A stretch of DNA of 30,013 nucleotides from CAYWTS01 sp964461265. Lineage in GTDB: Bacteria > Bacteroidota > Ignavibacteria > Tepidaquicellales > OLB5. Below the pieces are notes generated by a model that saw nothing but the letters and a program-made list of their open reading frames with translations, searched no databases and had not been told where the DNA came from. Location of the stretch: the NCBI GenBank assembly GCA_964461265.1, contig CAYWTS010000028.1:1-30013 (forward strand). Reading direction: 5' to 3'. A program made the translations under genes and the position numbers. This document shows, one piece after another, positions 1-8,217 of this stretch (its first letter is position 1; each line of letters opens with the position of its first letter).

Positions 1-603
1 GCTGAAAGCTACGGACTGCTTGATGGTGTTACCACGAATCCTTCTTTAATACTAAAGGAAGGGCATAAGGACTTAAAAAAATGCTACGAAGAAATTTGCT
101 CAATAGTAAAAGGTCCCGTAAGTGCCGAGGTCGTTTCAACCGATTGCGACGGTATATTAAAAGAAGGCAGGGAGCTTGCTAAAATTGCACCGAATATTAC
201 AATAAAGGTCCCGCTGATATACGAGGGTTTAAAAGCTGTGAAGATATTCAGTGAAGAAGGCATAATGACAAATGTAACGCTGTGCTTTTCGCCGTCACAG
301 GCTGTTCTGGCTGCAAAAGCAGGTGCTAATATGGTGAGTCCGTTTATCGGGCGGCTTGATGATATATCAACACCCGGTATGCAGCTTATTGAACAGATTG
401 TGCATATTTTCAGAAATTATGATTACAAAACCGAGGTGCTTGTGGCAAGTGTCCGCCACCCGATGCATTTTGTTGAGGCATGTATGATTGGTGCCGATAT
501 CTGCACGCTTCCGTTCAAGGTTCTCGATTCACTTGTGAAACATCCGCTGACCGATATTGGTCTTGAGAAGTTTATAAGCGATTACAAGAAGAACCAGCAA
601 TGA
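1..603 (+). CDS. tal: Transaldolase, TalC/FSA-like small family (5' end outside window)
   Basis: The reading frame is open from base 1 to a TGA at 601-603, giving 200 residues of a protein whose start lies upstream. The text starts AESYGLLDGVTTNPSLI, the N-terminal TTNPSL signature of transaldolases. It continues with ITIKVP, which carries the Schiff-base lysine, and then TNVTLCFSPSQA, SPFIGRLDD and EVLVASVRHP, all typical of the short (about 215-residue) MipB/TalC group. The enzyme moves a dihydroxyacetone unit between sugar phosphates in the cytosolic non-oxidative pentose phosphate pathway. Short-family members can instead be fructose-6-phosphate aldolases, and sequence reading alone does not separate the two. 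About 10-15 residues should be missing at the N-terminus. Confidence 0.9.
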   Translation, partial: AESYGLLDGVTTNPSLILKEGHKDLKKCYEEICSIVKGPVSAEVVSTDCDGILKEGRELAKIAPNITIKVPLIYEGLKAVKIFSEEGIMTNVTLCFSPSQAVLAAKAGANMVSPFIGRLDDISTPGMQLIEQIVHIFRNYDYKTEVLVASVRHPMHFVEACMIGADICTLPFKVLDSLVKHPLTDIGLEKFISDYKKNQQ

Positions 604-607
604 TTGG

Positions 608-796
608 TTGAAAGTCAAAGAAGTAATAAAACTGATAGAGAAAGACGGTTGTTTTTTAGTTCGGGCTAAGGGAAGCCATCGTTAATATCATCATATAATT
701 AAAAAGGGAAATGTTACAGTTCCAGGTCATATGAATGATGAAATTGCAAAAGGAACATTAAGTAATATATTTAAGCAAGCAAAATTAAAAAAATGA
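608..796 (+). pseudogene. hicA: HicA-like mRNA interferase toxin, interrupted by in-frame TAA
   Basis: Reading from TTG at 608 gives LKVKEVIKLIEKDGCFLV, then RAKGSHR, then a TAA at 683-685, then YHHIIKKGNVTVPGHMNDE and a tail ending GTLSNIFKQAKLKK before TGA at 794-796. Apart from the stop this is a full-length HicA (YcfA-like, double-stranded-RNA-binding fold). The catalytic His of the G-S-H motif precedes the stop. Homologues usually have Gln where the stop falls, so one CAA-to-TAA change would explain it. Intact HicA cleaves mRNA and is held in check by HicB. The 3' end overlaps the hicB start (ATGA), the normal arrangement of a hicAB operon. A sequencing error or strain polymorphism cannot be excluded. 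Confidence 0.8.
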
Positions 797-1062
797 AAAA
801 GTATCTCGTTATATACGAAAAAACCCGTACAGGCTATTCAGCTTATGTTCCAGATTTGCCAGGTTGTATAAGTACAGGAAGGACAAGAAGAGAGATAGAG
901 AAAAATATTCAGAAAGCAATTGAATTTCATATTGAAGGTATGCTGTTAGATGGCGAAAAAATCCCCGAACCATCAGATAATTTTGCATTTATCAAAATAC
1001 GGCCGGCTGTTAAAGGAAATCATAAATCAAATATTTCAAGAAAGAAAAAAACCACCGCTTAA
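793..1062 (+). CDS. hicB: HicB family antitoxin
   Basis: This 89-residue protein starts at the ATG overlapping the hicA stop. It has the HicB partial RNase H-like fold signature: YLVIYEKTRTGYSAYVPDLP, then GCISTGRTRREIEKNIQKAI and EFHIEGMLLDGEKIPEP. HicB binds and neutralises HicA and often represses its own operon. Most stand-alone HicB proteins of this type end soon after the IPEPS segment (about 70 residues). Here about 25 more basic residues follow, ending KSNISRKKKTTA, possibly because an ancestral stop was lost. It ends 4 bases before gcvT. Because the toxin frame is broken, this antitoxin may be an orphan. Confidence 0.85.
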   Translation: MKKYLVIYEKTRTGYSAYVPDLPGCISTGRTRREIEKNIQKAIEFHIEGMLLDGEKIPEPSDNFAFIKIRPAVKGNHKSNISRKKKTTA

Positions 1063-1066
1063 TGCC

Positions 1067-2161
1067 ATGTTAAAACGCACAGCATTTTACGATATACATA
1101 AGTCACTTGGTGCAAAGATAGTTCCGTTTGCGGGATTCGAAATGCCTGTCCAGTATGAAGGCATAATTGCAGAGCATATGGCTGTCAGGAATTCAGTTGG
1201 AGTGTTTGATGTTTCACATATGGGTGAGTTTATTATCAAAGGCAAAGATGCACTTGCGTTTCTTCAGAAAGTTACAACTAATGACGTAAGTAAACTTACA
1301 CCGGGAAAGGTGCAGTATTCGGCTGCTTGTTATTTTGACGGCGGTGTGGTTGATGACCTGCTGGTATATTGTTTTGGAGACTATTACATGACCGTGGTAA
1401 ATGCATCGAACATCGATAAGGATTTTGAATGGTTTTATATGAACCGTTTTGGCGATGTTGAACTTATCAATGCAAGCGACGATTATTCACTGCTGGCAAT
1501 ACAGGGAAAGAATTCCATACACACTTTGCAGAAGCTGACGGATACGAACCTTTCCGAGATGAAATATTATACATTTACCGAGGGAAAAGTTACAGGTATA
1601 GATGCAGTAATTTCAAGAACCGGATATACGGGTGAGGCTATGGGTTTTGAGGTATATATTAAATCAGATAAGGGCTTATCCGAAAAATTATGGAATTCGG
1701 TTTTTGATGCAGGCAGGGAATATGATATTAAACCAATAGGGCTCGGTGCAAGAGATACTTTGAGATTAGAAGCAGGTTACTGCCTGTATGGTAATGATAT
1801 TGATAACACTACCAATACAATAGAAGCAGGACTTGGTTGGATAACCAAACCTGCAAAAGGTGATTTTAACGGAAAAGAAAAAATAATGTTGGAACTGGAA
1901 AACGGTTCCGCAAGAAAACTTGCCGGATTTATAGTAGAAGGCAAGCTTGTAGCACGGCACGGGTATGAGATTTACAATAATGGTAATAAAATAGGGCATG
2001 TTACCAGCGGCAACACATCTCCCGTGCTAGGAAAAAACATCGGACTCGGTTACGTTTCAAGGGAGTTTTCCGAACCGGGTTCTGTGATTCAGGTTAAGAT
2101 AAGGAAAGAACTAATTAACGCTGAAATTGTTAAGCTCCCGTTTGTTTCAAAAAATTTATAA
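1067..2161 (+). CDS. gcvT: Aminomethyltransferase (glycine cleavage system T protein)
   Basis: This is a 364-residue GcvT. The T protein takes the aminomethyl group from lipoyl H protein, passes the methylene to tetrahydrofolate and releases ammonia. The sequence has LKRTAFYDIHKSLGAKIVPF, FEMPVQYEGIIAEHMAVR, the FDVSHMGEF signature, then SRTGYTGEAMGFEVY and the IGLGARDTLRLEAGYCLYGN folate-pocket region, followed by the C-terminal barrel. The frame is open further upstream (to 950), but that part overlaps hicB and lies outside the family, so the ATG at 1067, where the family homology begins, is chosen. It shares a TAATG stop/start with the next gene. Other gcv genes are not in the window. Confidence 0.93.
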   Translation: MLKRTAFYDIHKSLGAKIVPFAGFEMPVQYEGIIAEHMAVRNSVGVFDVSHMGEFIIKGKDALAFLQKVTTNDVSKLTPGKVQYSAACYFDGGVVDDLLVYCFGDYYMTVVNASNIDKDFEWFYMNRFGDVELINASDDYSLLAIQGKNSIHTLQKLTDTNLSEMKYYTFTEGKVTGIDAVISRTGYTGEAMGFEVYIKSDKGLSEKLWNSVFDAGREYDIKPIGLGARDTLRLEAGYCLYGNDIDNTTNTIEAGLGWITKPAKGDFNGKEKIMLELENGSARKLAGFIVEGKLVARHGYEIYNNGNKIGHVTSGNTSPVLGKNIGLGYVSREFSEPGSVIQVKIRKELINAEIVKLPFVSKNL

Positions 2162-2973
2162 TGCAGGTAATACTGAACGAACAAGACCAAATGCTGAAAA
2201 TTAATCTGTACTTTACACATAAGCACGTTGAATCGGAGTTATCGCTCAAAGGCAAAAACGTTGTTGTAATTGATGTTTTAAGAACATCTACAACAATGGC
2301 TATTGGGCTGGCTAACGGAGCAAAAGAAATTATCCCAACTGAAGATGTAGCTACAGCCGGACTTATAGGCAGGAACTCAATGGGGCAGGCACTGCTTTGC
2401 GGTGAACGCAACGGCAGGATTATCGAAGGTTTTAACCTGGGTAATTCGGTGAATGAATACTCTAAGGATATTGTAAACGGCAAAACACTTATTTTCAGCA
2501 GTACAAACGGGACACCTGCACTGATGAAGGCAAAGTTTGCCAAGAACTGTGTGATACTCAGCTTTGCAAATATGCAGCGTGTTGTTGATTACCTTCTGCA
2601 CCTCAGGGAAGATTTTATTATCCTCTGTGCAGGCAAAACCGGAGAGTTCAGCATTGAAGATACCGTTTGTGCAGGTATGCTCCTGCACCGCTTTACAAAA
2701 AAAATGGGAAGAAATGAATTTGAACTGGGCGATTCAGCACTTGGTGCAATGAAGCTCTATACCGCGTACCAGAAAGATATAGAAGGCATGCTGAACGAAT
2801 CGGAGCAAGGAAAATTTTTATCAAGCATCGGTTTTAGTGAAGACCTTAGGGAATGTGCAAAAGTTGATGTATGCAATTGTCTTCCCGTGCTAAGGAACGG
2901 ACTGATAAAGCTGTTAGAGAGCTTTGAGCATGACCCTAAATTAACAATGAAAAAAGTAAAAACCGCTAATTAA
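2161..2973 (+). CDS. comB: ComB-like 2-phosphosulfolactate phosphatase
   Basis: The 270-residue product carries the ComB family pattern: VVVIDVLRTSTTMAIGLANG near the start, then LLCGERNGRIIEGFNLGNS, LIFSSTNGTPAL and FIILCAGKTGEFSIEDTVCA with its acidic Mg-binding residues. ComB hydrolyses 2-phospho-3-sulfolactate to sulfolactate in coenzyme M biosynthesis in methanogens. In bacteria that do not make coenzyme M the substrate is usually unknown, possibly sulfolactate for other uses. The ATG overlapping the gcvT stop gives a 10-residue leader. The ATG at 2191 (MLKINLYF) matches the family start better and may be the true one. It ends 9 bases before ftsK, so gcvT-comB-ftsK are probably co-transcribed. 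Confidence 0.85.
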   Translation: MQVILNEQDQMLKINLYFTHKHVESELSLKGKNVVVIDVLRTSTTMAIGLANGAKEIIPTEDVATAGLIGRNSMGQALLCGERNGRIIEGFNLGNSVNEYSKDIVNGKTLIFSSTNGTPALMKAKFAKNCVILSFANMQRVVDYLLHLREDFIILCAGKTGEFSIEDTVCAGMLLHRFTKKMGRNEFELGDSALGAMKLYTAYQKDIEGMLNESEQGKFLSSIGFSEDLRECAKVDVCNCLPVLRNGLIKLLESFEHDPKLTMKKVKTAN

Positions 2974-2982
2974 ACCCAATTA

Positions 2983-5463
2983 ATGGGAGAAAAACGCAGC
3001 CGGACCCAAAGACACCGCACCCCCTCATCTGGGAAATACGATGCACGCCTTCCTCTGGAAAATAAAAAGCAGATACTCGGTTTTTTCCTTCTTCTATGTT
3101 CCTTTCTGATTTTATTAAGCATTGTTTCATATTCCGATGTTGACCAATCGAAAGTTGAAAGCATCAACATTCTCGATATTTTCAGGAAAGAAAACGTCTC
3201 GGCACCTGTTTCCAACTGGCTTGGAATTGCCGGCGTTATGATTTCGTATTTCTTTGTCCGCAATACATTCGGTTACTTTTCAATTATCATTCCGGTTATT
3301 ATCGGCTTATTCGGATTTAACCTTCTGAGGAAAAAAATCCTGTCGCCCGTCTTAACCATTTCCGTTTACTTAATGATACTTATGATACTTGCATCATCGC
3401 TGTTTGGTTTGCTGAAGATATCATTTGGAGACAGCATATCATATTCATGGATAGGTGTCAGCGGTGACTACTTTTCATCCCTGACGCACCAATTTATCGG
3501 CTCTCTGGGCGGGTATATTATGCTTTCAGGATTGATAATTATTATCGGTTTTCTAACAATTGACCGTGATCTTGCACGCTCTCTTGCAAGATTCAGAGGA
3601 ATCATAGATAATTTATTGCAGCGTTACCGGGCTGCACGCGAGGATATGAAACAAAAGCGTGAGGAAGAACGTACACTTATTAAGAGCAAAAACCTGCTTG
3701 AGACCGAGAGAGCAAAAATTATCAAATCAAAGCATACAGAAACTGAAGAAGCAGTTATTAAAGAAACCAACATAAACCGTCCGCCGGAAAATGAACTCGT
3801 ATCAGAAACTTTACCAGTCGAAACTCCGGTAAAAGAAAAAGAAATTGACCTTGTAGGAGAAAAAGCAGGTGAGGAAAAGGAGGAAATAGAAGAGGAATTC
3901 GAAGCCGAGGGTGTTATTCCTGTAAAGAAAAAACCGGTTCATGAAGCAAGCAGAGAACCGGAAGAATCGTATGTGCCAGAAGAGCTATCCGATTACCGCC
4001 TGCCCCCGATTGACCTGCTCGATGAACCCCTAAAGGATGAACTTGATGTAATCTCGGATGAAGAGCTTAAGGAAAACGGTCGTTTGCTTCAGGCAAAACT
4101 GCTGAACTTCGATGTTAAAATCGAAAAAGTTATTGCAACTCCCGGTCCGGTCGTAACGCTGTATGAGCTTGTTCCCGCAGAAGACGTGAAGCTGAGCCGT
4201 ATAGAAAGCCTGCAGGACGATATTGCCCTTGCTATGAAGGCAAGAGGCATCAGGATGATTATACCCATTCCCGGCAAAGGAACGGTAGGGGTTGAAATTC
4301 CCAACCACAAATCGGCAATTGTAAAAATACGCAGTGTTATCGGCTCAAAGAAATTTAATGATTCAACCTATCAGCTGCCTCTTGCACTCGGCAAAACAAT
4401 ATCGGGTGAGGTTTATGTTGATGACCTTGCCAAAATGCCTCACTTTTTGATTGCCGGTTCAACAGGTTCGGGTAAAAGTGTTGGGATAAACACTATTATC
4501 ACAAGCCTTATCTATAAACTGCACCCTTCAGATTTAAAGTTTGTGCTTATTGACCCGAAGAAAATAGAACTTAACCAATACTCTAAGCTTAAACATCATT
4601 ACCTTGCTGTATCAAAAGATTTTGCCGAGAACATTGTAACTACACCGCAGAACTCAGTGCTTGCTCTCAAAGCACTTGAGCTGGAGATGGAAAAACGATA
4701 CGAGCGTTTAGCCAATGCAACTGTGCGGAACATACAGGATTACAACAAAAAATTTGCCGAAGGCAGACTGAAAGATGACGAAAACATTAAGCACAGCAAG
4801 ATGCCATATATTATAGTAATAATTGACGAGCTTGCTGACTTAATGCTTACTGCCTCTCGTGAGGTCGAAGACCCGATAGCACGCCTCGCACAGCTTGCAA
4901 GGGCGGTAGGTATTCACCTTGTTCTTGCCACACAAAGGCCATCGGTAGATGTAATAACAGGAGTAATAAAAGCAAACTTCTCGGCACGTGTTGCATATTT
5001 GGTTAACTCTAAAGTCGATTCCCGCACAATACTTGATATGAACGGCGCCGAGCAACTGCTTGGGCAGGGCGATATGCTGTACCTTCCGCCGGGAATTGCA
5101 AAGCCAATAAGAATACAAAGTCCGTTTATCTCAGCTGATGAAGTTGATAGATTAACCGATTTTATACAGTCGCAGAAAGGTTTCTCGCGTCCTTATGAAC
5201 TGCCATCGGTTAATGCTGCTAAAAAGAAATCTCTTACAGGTGATGGCGAACGTGATGAGCTATTCGAAGAAGCTGCGCGGCTGATTGTCCGTTACCAGCA
5301 GGGCTCGGTATCACTGCTGCAAAGGAAATTAAAAGTCGGTTACGCACGTGCAGCAAGAATTGTAGATGAGCTTGAAGAGGCAGGCATTGTAGGACCATTC
5401 GACGGCTCCAAAGCACGTGAAGTGCTTGTGGAAAATGAACAGGAATTGGAAAATTATTTGTAA
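2983..5463 (+). CDS. ftsK: DNA translocase FtsK/SpoIIIE
   Basis: An 826-residue septal DNA pump that clears chromosome ends through the closing septum and supports XerCD dimer resolution. The N-terminal 200 residues hold about four membrane helices (for example FFLLLCSFLILLSIVSY, MILMILASSLFGLL and GGYIMLSGLIIIIGFLTI). A charged Glu/Lys-rich linker follows, to about residue 330. The motor domain has Walker A GSTGSGKS near residue 493, Walker B YIIVIIDELADLM near 612, and the RPSVDVITGVIKANF segment. The C-terminal gamma winged helix SLLQRKLKVGYARAARIVDE, which reads KOPS-type polarity sequences, is intact. Length and domain order are normal for the family. Confidence 0.96.
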   Translation: MGEKRSRTQRHRTPSSGKYDARLPLENKKQILGFFLLLCSFLILLSIVSYSDVDQSKVESINILDIFRKENVSAPVSNWLGIAGVMISYFFVRNTFGYFSIIIPVIIGLFGFNLLRKKILSPVLTISVYLMILMILASSLFGLLKISFGDSISYSWIGVSGDYFSSLTHQFIGSLGGYIMLSGLIIIIGFLTIDRDLARSLARFRGIIDNLLQRYRAAREDMKQKREEERTLIKSKNLLETERAKIIKSKHTETEEAVIKETNINRPPENELVSETLPVETPVKEKEIDLVGEKAGEEKEEIEEEFEAEGVIPVKKKPVHEASREPEESYVPEELSDYRLPPIDLLDEPLKDELDVISDEELKENGRLLQAKLLNFDVKIEKVIATPGPVVTLYELVPAEDVKLSRIESLQDDIALAMKARGIRMIIPIPGKGTVGVEIPNHKSAIVKIRSVIGSKKFNDSTYQLPLALGKTISGEVYVDDLAKMPHFLIAGSTGSGKSVGINTIITSLIYKLHPSDLKFVLIDPKKIELNQYSKLKHHYLAVSKDFAENIVTTPQNSVLALKALELEMEKRYERLANATVRNIQDYNKKFAEGRLKDDENIKHSKMPYIIVIIDELADLMLTASREVEDPIARLAQLARAVGIHLVLATQRPSVDVITGVIKANFSARVAYLVNSKVDSRTILDMNGAEQLLGQGDMLYLPPGIAKPIRIQSPFISADEVDRLTDFIQSQKGFSRPYELPSVNAAKKKSLTGDGERDELFEEAARLIVRYQQGSVSLLQRKLKVGYARAARIVDELEEAGIVGPFDGSKAREVLVENEQELENYL

Positions 5464-5784
5464 TTTTACTTTCACGTAGCAGACAAATTCCAACCACTAA
5501 ATACACGAATTAACACGAATTTTATTTGAACAAGGGGCTGTATCAAAAGGCAATTTTCCTACCAGAAAGCTGTAAACGCAACTTTCATAGTTGCGATTAA
5601 GCAAGAAAATTGCTACGCAGCCATCCACGTAAGAGATGGCTTTCGCTAAAAGGTTGCGGATACAAAAACACTTACGAGACATCCCCTTAATGTTTTTTGG
5701 TGTTGGTTTAAATATCAGCCCTTTTTAATTTTCACTCGGTTTTAGTTGGAATAAAAAGTAAATTTGTTAAATTATTTTTAAACT
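5464..5784. other. Intergenic region between ftsK and dapD
   Basis: About 320 bases without a credible gene. It holds a short tandem CACGAATTAA-CACGAATT at 5504-5519, the 150-base structured repeat at 5534-5686, and an AT-rich lead-in to dapD with a TAAATTTG box at 5759-5766 that could be a -7 element. No -33 TTG lies at the usual spacing, so the promoter is only a suggestion. A 61-codon frame on the minus strand (5497-5682) is a by-product of the repeat. Confidence 0.6.
5534..5686 (+). repeat. Multi-stem structured repeat, copy 1 (second copy at 15745-15898)
   Basis: This stretch and 15745-15898 are clearly the same element. It folds as an outer stem (GGGGCTGT.TCAAAAG near 5534-5549 with CTTACGAGACATCCCC near 5671-5686), a stem GCAATTTTC (5550-5558) with GAAAATTGC (5605-5613), inside it a perfect hairpin CGCAACT-TTCAT-AGTTGCG (5577-5595), and a 3' stem CGCAGCC with GGTTGCG. 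GCCATC with GATGGC is an alternative inner pairing. Several differences from copy 2 keep pairing only if G-U pairs are allowed on the plus strand. It lies just downstream of ftsK and is co-oriented with it. Function unknown; it could be a small RNA, a 3'-UTR element or a non-autonomous mobile element. Confidence 0.75.
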
Positions 5785-6370
5785 ATGAGTCTTCAAAAAG
5801 ATATAGAAAAATTATTTAACGAAACAAGCCTCACAGGTAAAAAGCTTNNNNNNNNNNNNNNNNNNNNNNNNNNNNNNNNNNNNNNNNNNNNNNNNNNNNN
5901 NNNNNNNNNNNNNNNNNNNNNNNNNNNNNNNNNNNNNNNNNNNNNNNGCACTAGTAGGTTCATGTGCACAGCTTGGAAAGCGGATCCACCTTTCAGCAGC
6001 GGCTCAAATAGGTGGTGTGCTGGAGCCGATAAATTCAGTGCCTGTTATTATTGAAGATGATGTCATGATAGGCGGCAACTGCGGTATATATGAAGGGACA
6101 ATTGTATTAAAAGGTGCAGTAATTGGAGCCGGATGTATAATTACTGGTTCAACCCCTGTTTATGATACTGTAAAGGGACAAATTTACCGTAAAACAAAAG
6201 ACTCACCGCTTATTATTCCCGAAAATGCTGTTGTTGTAGCTGGCTCAAGGCCGCTGAAATCACAATACGGGATTGAGAATAATATATCTGTTTATACTCC
6301 GGTTATTATTAAATACCGAGACGAAAAAACGGATGCTTCAACAGCACTTGAAAGTTCTCTCAGAGAATAA
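5785..6370 (+). CDS. dapD: Tetrahydrodipicolinate N-succinyltransferase, interrupted by assembly gap
   Basis: The first 21 codons (MSLQKDIEKLFNETSLTGKKL) precede a 100-N gap. After it, the frame from 5948 encodes 140 residues starting ALVGSCAQLGKRIHLSAAAQ, then IGGVLEPINSVPVIIEDDVM and hexapeptide-repeat text such as IGGNCGIYEGTIVLKGAVIG. GSCAQ.GK..HLS and IGGVLEP are DapD hallmarks of the trimeric left-handed beta-helix acyltransferase. The enzyme succinylates tetrahydrodipicolinate in the lysine/diaminopimelate pathway. The two parts are in different frames across the N run, as expected when gap length is arbitrary. By family length (about 270 residues), some 110-125 codons are missing, more than the 100 Ns represent. 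This is one gene, not two. Confidence 0.88.
5848..5947. other. Assembly gap (100 N placeholder)
   Basis: Exactly 100 N bases, the conventional placeholder for a scaffold gap of unknown size. It falls inside dapD, and the flanking pieces belong to the same gene, so scaffolding looks right although the sequence is missing. Confidence 0.97.
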
Positions 6371-6423
6371 AAATGAAAATTGCACCTCAAGTAATAGTAT
6401 ATTACATTAACCCGTCGTTTTGA

Positions 6424-6497
6424 GGTTGAAAAGGTGACTAAAGAAAAGTCTCAGCCAAAAAGTTAAAAATTTGAATTATATAATTGGGCAAAGCCCA
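6424..6497 (+). other. Two hairpins in the dapD to phosphoesterase spacer
   Basis: In the 208-base spacer, GGTTGA (6424-6429) can pair with TCAGCC (6451-6456, one G-U), enclosing GACT (6436-6439) with AGTC (6447-6450). About 30 bases later TGGGC-AAA-GCCCA makes a tight hairpin near 6485-6497. Neither is followed by a clear T tract, so neither is a confident terminator. They could be a leader or 3'-end structure. Nothing else was recognised in this spacer. Confidence 0.35.
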
Positions 6498-6578
6498 TTT
6501 GATTTTATATAGAGAAACCTTGATATGTAAGGCAGGGTAACAAAACAAACATAATATTATCTGTATATAAAATGTAAA

Positions 6579-7298
6579 ATGAGAATAGCTGTTATTTCCG
6601 ATATCCATGCTAACCTTGAAGCAACAGAGGCATGTTTCAAAAAAATTGATGAGCTAAAACCCGATGAAATAGTCTGCCTTGGCGATATGGTTGATTACGG
6701 AGTTCAGCCGAACGAGTGCGTTGACATTATCAGGTCCCGTGTGAAACATGTGGTGCTGGGAAATCATGACGAAGCTCAGTTCGATTATGAAGTTGCCGAG
6801 GGATTTTCTGACAATGCTCATGTTTCATCACTGCACACACGCACCATAATTAATAAAGAACATGTCGAATATTTTAAAACATTACCGCGGACACTAAAGC
6901 TAAAAAATTTATTCTTTGTTCACGGGTCTCCCTCTGAACCTGAATATTATTCATATGTACTTACCCCCTATATGGCAGAAATGAACTTTCCCTATTTCAA
7001 GGAACAGATTTGTTTTATCGGCCATTCTCACCTTCCTGTGATATTTGAGCAGAATATGTATGATGTTCGTGAAACAGAACAAGATTTTTTGGATCCTCTG
7101 AAAAGGTATATTATAAATGTAGGCAGCGTAGGTCAGCCAAGAGACAGGGATCCAAGGCTAAGTTTCGGTTTATTAGATACTAAAACCTGCAAGTATGTAA
7201 ATGTTAGGGTAAAATATGATGTGGACTCAGCTGCAAAGAAAATCAAAAACGCGGGTTTACCATCAGCTCTCGCGGAAAGACTTTTTGCAGGTAAGTAG
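6579..7298 (+). CDS. Calcineurin-like metallophosphoesterase (YfcE/MJ0936-type)
   Basis: A 239-residue cytosolic protein with the full set of dimetal phosphoesterase motifs in order: SDIHANLEA near residues 7-15, LGDMVDYG near 35-42, GNHDEAQ near 60-66, FVHGSP near 110-115 and IGHSHLP near 142-148, followed by INVGSVGQPRDRDPR. These Asp, His and Asn residues bind two metal ions in phosphodiesterases of the YfcE/MJ0936 group. The physiological substrate (cyclic nucleotide, phosphodiester or phosphoprotein) cannot be read from sequence. The ATG at 6579 begins the family's MRIAVISDIH start. It is well separated from both neighbours and appears monocistronic. Confidence 0.88.
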   Translation: MRIAVISDIHANLEATEACFKKIDELKPDEIVCLGDMVDYGVQPNECVDIIRSRVKHVVLGNHDEAQFDYEVAEGFSDNAHVSSLHTRTIINKEHVEYFKTLPRTLKLKNLFFVHGSPSEPEYYSYVLTPYMAEMNFPYFKEQICFIGHSHLPVIFEQNMYDVRETEQDFLDPLKRYIINVGSVGQPRDRDPRLSFGLLDTKTCKYVNVRVKYDVDSAAKKIKNAGLPSALAERLFAGK

Positions 7299-7337
7299 TG
7301 CATAATATTTTACTTTTTTTGTAAAATTGATAACTCC

Positions 7338-7345
7338 TATATTTG
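7338..7345 (+). promoter_or_regulatory. Putative -7 box (TATATTTG) of the first Crp/Fnr gene
   Basis: TATATTTG matches the Bacteroidota -7 consensus TAnnTTTG, about 22 bases upstream of the ATG at 7368. A TTG at 7319-7321 lies 16 bases upstream, somewhat shorter than the usual 19-21. The region is AT-rich, so a chance match is possible. Confidence 0.4.
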
Positions 7346-7367
7346 TAATTAATTACACTTTTTGATA

Positions 7368-8078
7368 ATGGCAGTAAAATTCGAAGCTCCATCGTGTGAA
7401 AGCTGTCTGGCTCGCTTAAATAACCTTTTTAGTACCTTGTCTGATGAGCAGTTAAGCGAACTGGCTGTTGATAAAACCTGTAATCTTTATAAAAAAGGAC
7501 AAATAGTCTTCTTCGAAGGTAACAGGCCCGCCGGATTATATTGCATAACTAAAGGAAAGGTAAAAATTTACCAGATAGGAGGAGAAGGTAAAGAACAGAT
7601 TATCCGTTTGGCAAAAGACGGCGACATACTCGGTTACCGGGCATTAATAAGCGGTGAGATTTATTCAGGTTCAGCAAGCGTGCTGGAAGATTCGGTGATA
7701 TGTTTTATTCCCAAGAAAGTTTTTTTTGACCTGCTGCAGATAAACTCAGAGCTTTCTACAAGAATGATGAAATTGCTTTCTCAGGATTTAAGAATGGCGG
7801 AAGTCAGAATTACAGGGCTTGCGCAAAAGCCGGTCAGAGAACGGCTGGCTGAAACTATTCTTATGCTTAGAGAATTTTACGGGCTTGAAAATGACGGCAA
7901 AACTATCAAAGCGGTTCTTTCACGCGAAGATATATCTAATATTGTTGGAACAGCTACCGAAACTGCCATCAGAATGATGTCTGAGTTCAAACAGGAAAAG
8001 ATGATTGACCTTGAAGGTAAAAGAATCAAAATATTGAACCAGGAAGACCTGATAAAAGCTGCCAATATATTAGATTAA
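7368..8078 (+). CDS. Crp/Fnr family transcriptional regulator (first of a pair)
   Basis: A 236-residue regulator with an N-terminal cyclic-nucleotide-binding-like beta barrel (KKGQIVFFEGNRPAGLYCIT, DGDILGYRALI) and a C-terminal winged helix SREDISNIVGTATETAIRMM. In the recognition helix, E and R of the E. coli FNR triad (E209, S212, R213) are kept and the Ser is Ile, so FNR-like half-sites (TGAT) are plausible. Near the N-terminus C10-x2-C13 is followed by LFS where many Bacteroidota relatives have LFC, so an FNR-type Fe-S cluster is doubtful. The frame opens at a TTG six bases earlier; ATG 7368 is preferred. Its closeness to RIC, hemerythrin and Nrf genes suggests a role in oxygen or NO response. 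Confidence 0.9.
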   Translation: MAVKFEAPSCESCLARLNNLFSTLSDEQLSELAVDKTCNLYKKGQIVFFEGNRPAGLYCITKGKVKIYQIGGEGKEQIIRLAKDGDILGYRALISGEIYSGSASVLEDSVICFIPKKVFFDLLQINSELSTRMMKLLSQDLRMAEVRITGLAQKPVRERLAETILMLREFYGLENDGKTIKAVLSREDISNIVGTATETAIRMMSEFKQEKMIDLEGKRIKILNQEDLIKAANILD

Positions 8079-8180
8079 TCTCTGCTGAGTATTTCCCGTC
8101 TTTTTTCTCTTCCAGTCTTAACTACTTTGTTTTTTTGATGTAATTTTTAAACTTTTTACTTACAAAGGTCATATTTTTTT

Positions 8181-8194
8181 ATGATTAATGTCAT
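8181..8194 (+). promoter_or_regulatory. Candidate FNR-like operator upstream of second Crp/Fnr gene
   Basis: ATGATTAATGTCAT has TGAT and a degraded TCA half-site (ATGA-N6-TCAT), one step from the FNR pattern TGAT-N4-ATCA. Its centre is 30.5 bases upstream of a TAGTTTTG box (8218-8225), nearly the same geometry as the better boxes upstream of the RIC gene (29.5). That spacing would place it near -41 to -42, the class II activator position. Confidence 0.4.
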
Positions 8195-8217
8195 TGTATT
8201 TGGATTGCTGTATAGAT

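Noticed and set aside
950..1066. Longer gcvT start at 950
   Set aside because: The extra 39 residues overlap hicB and have no family similarity; the ATG at 1067 fits GcvT.
5497..5682. 61-codon minus-strand frame similar to 15712-15900
   Set aside because: Both frames come from the structured repeat, and the hairpins dictate their sequence. They have no start signals, and the third-position changes do not favour a protein.
5944..6017. Separate small gene starting near 6017 or a fusion across the N run
   Set aside because: Both flanks are parts of dapD. The frame difference is due to an arbitrary gap length.
6424..6557. Riboswitch between dapD and the phosphoesterase
   Set aside because: CAAAGCC and small stems recall parts of a GEMM (c-di-GMP) or lysine aptamer, but the conserved cores are absent and spacing is wrong.
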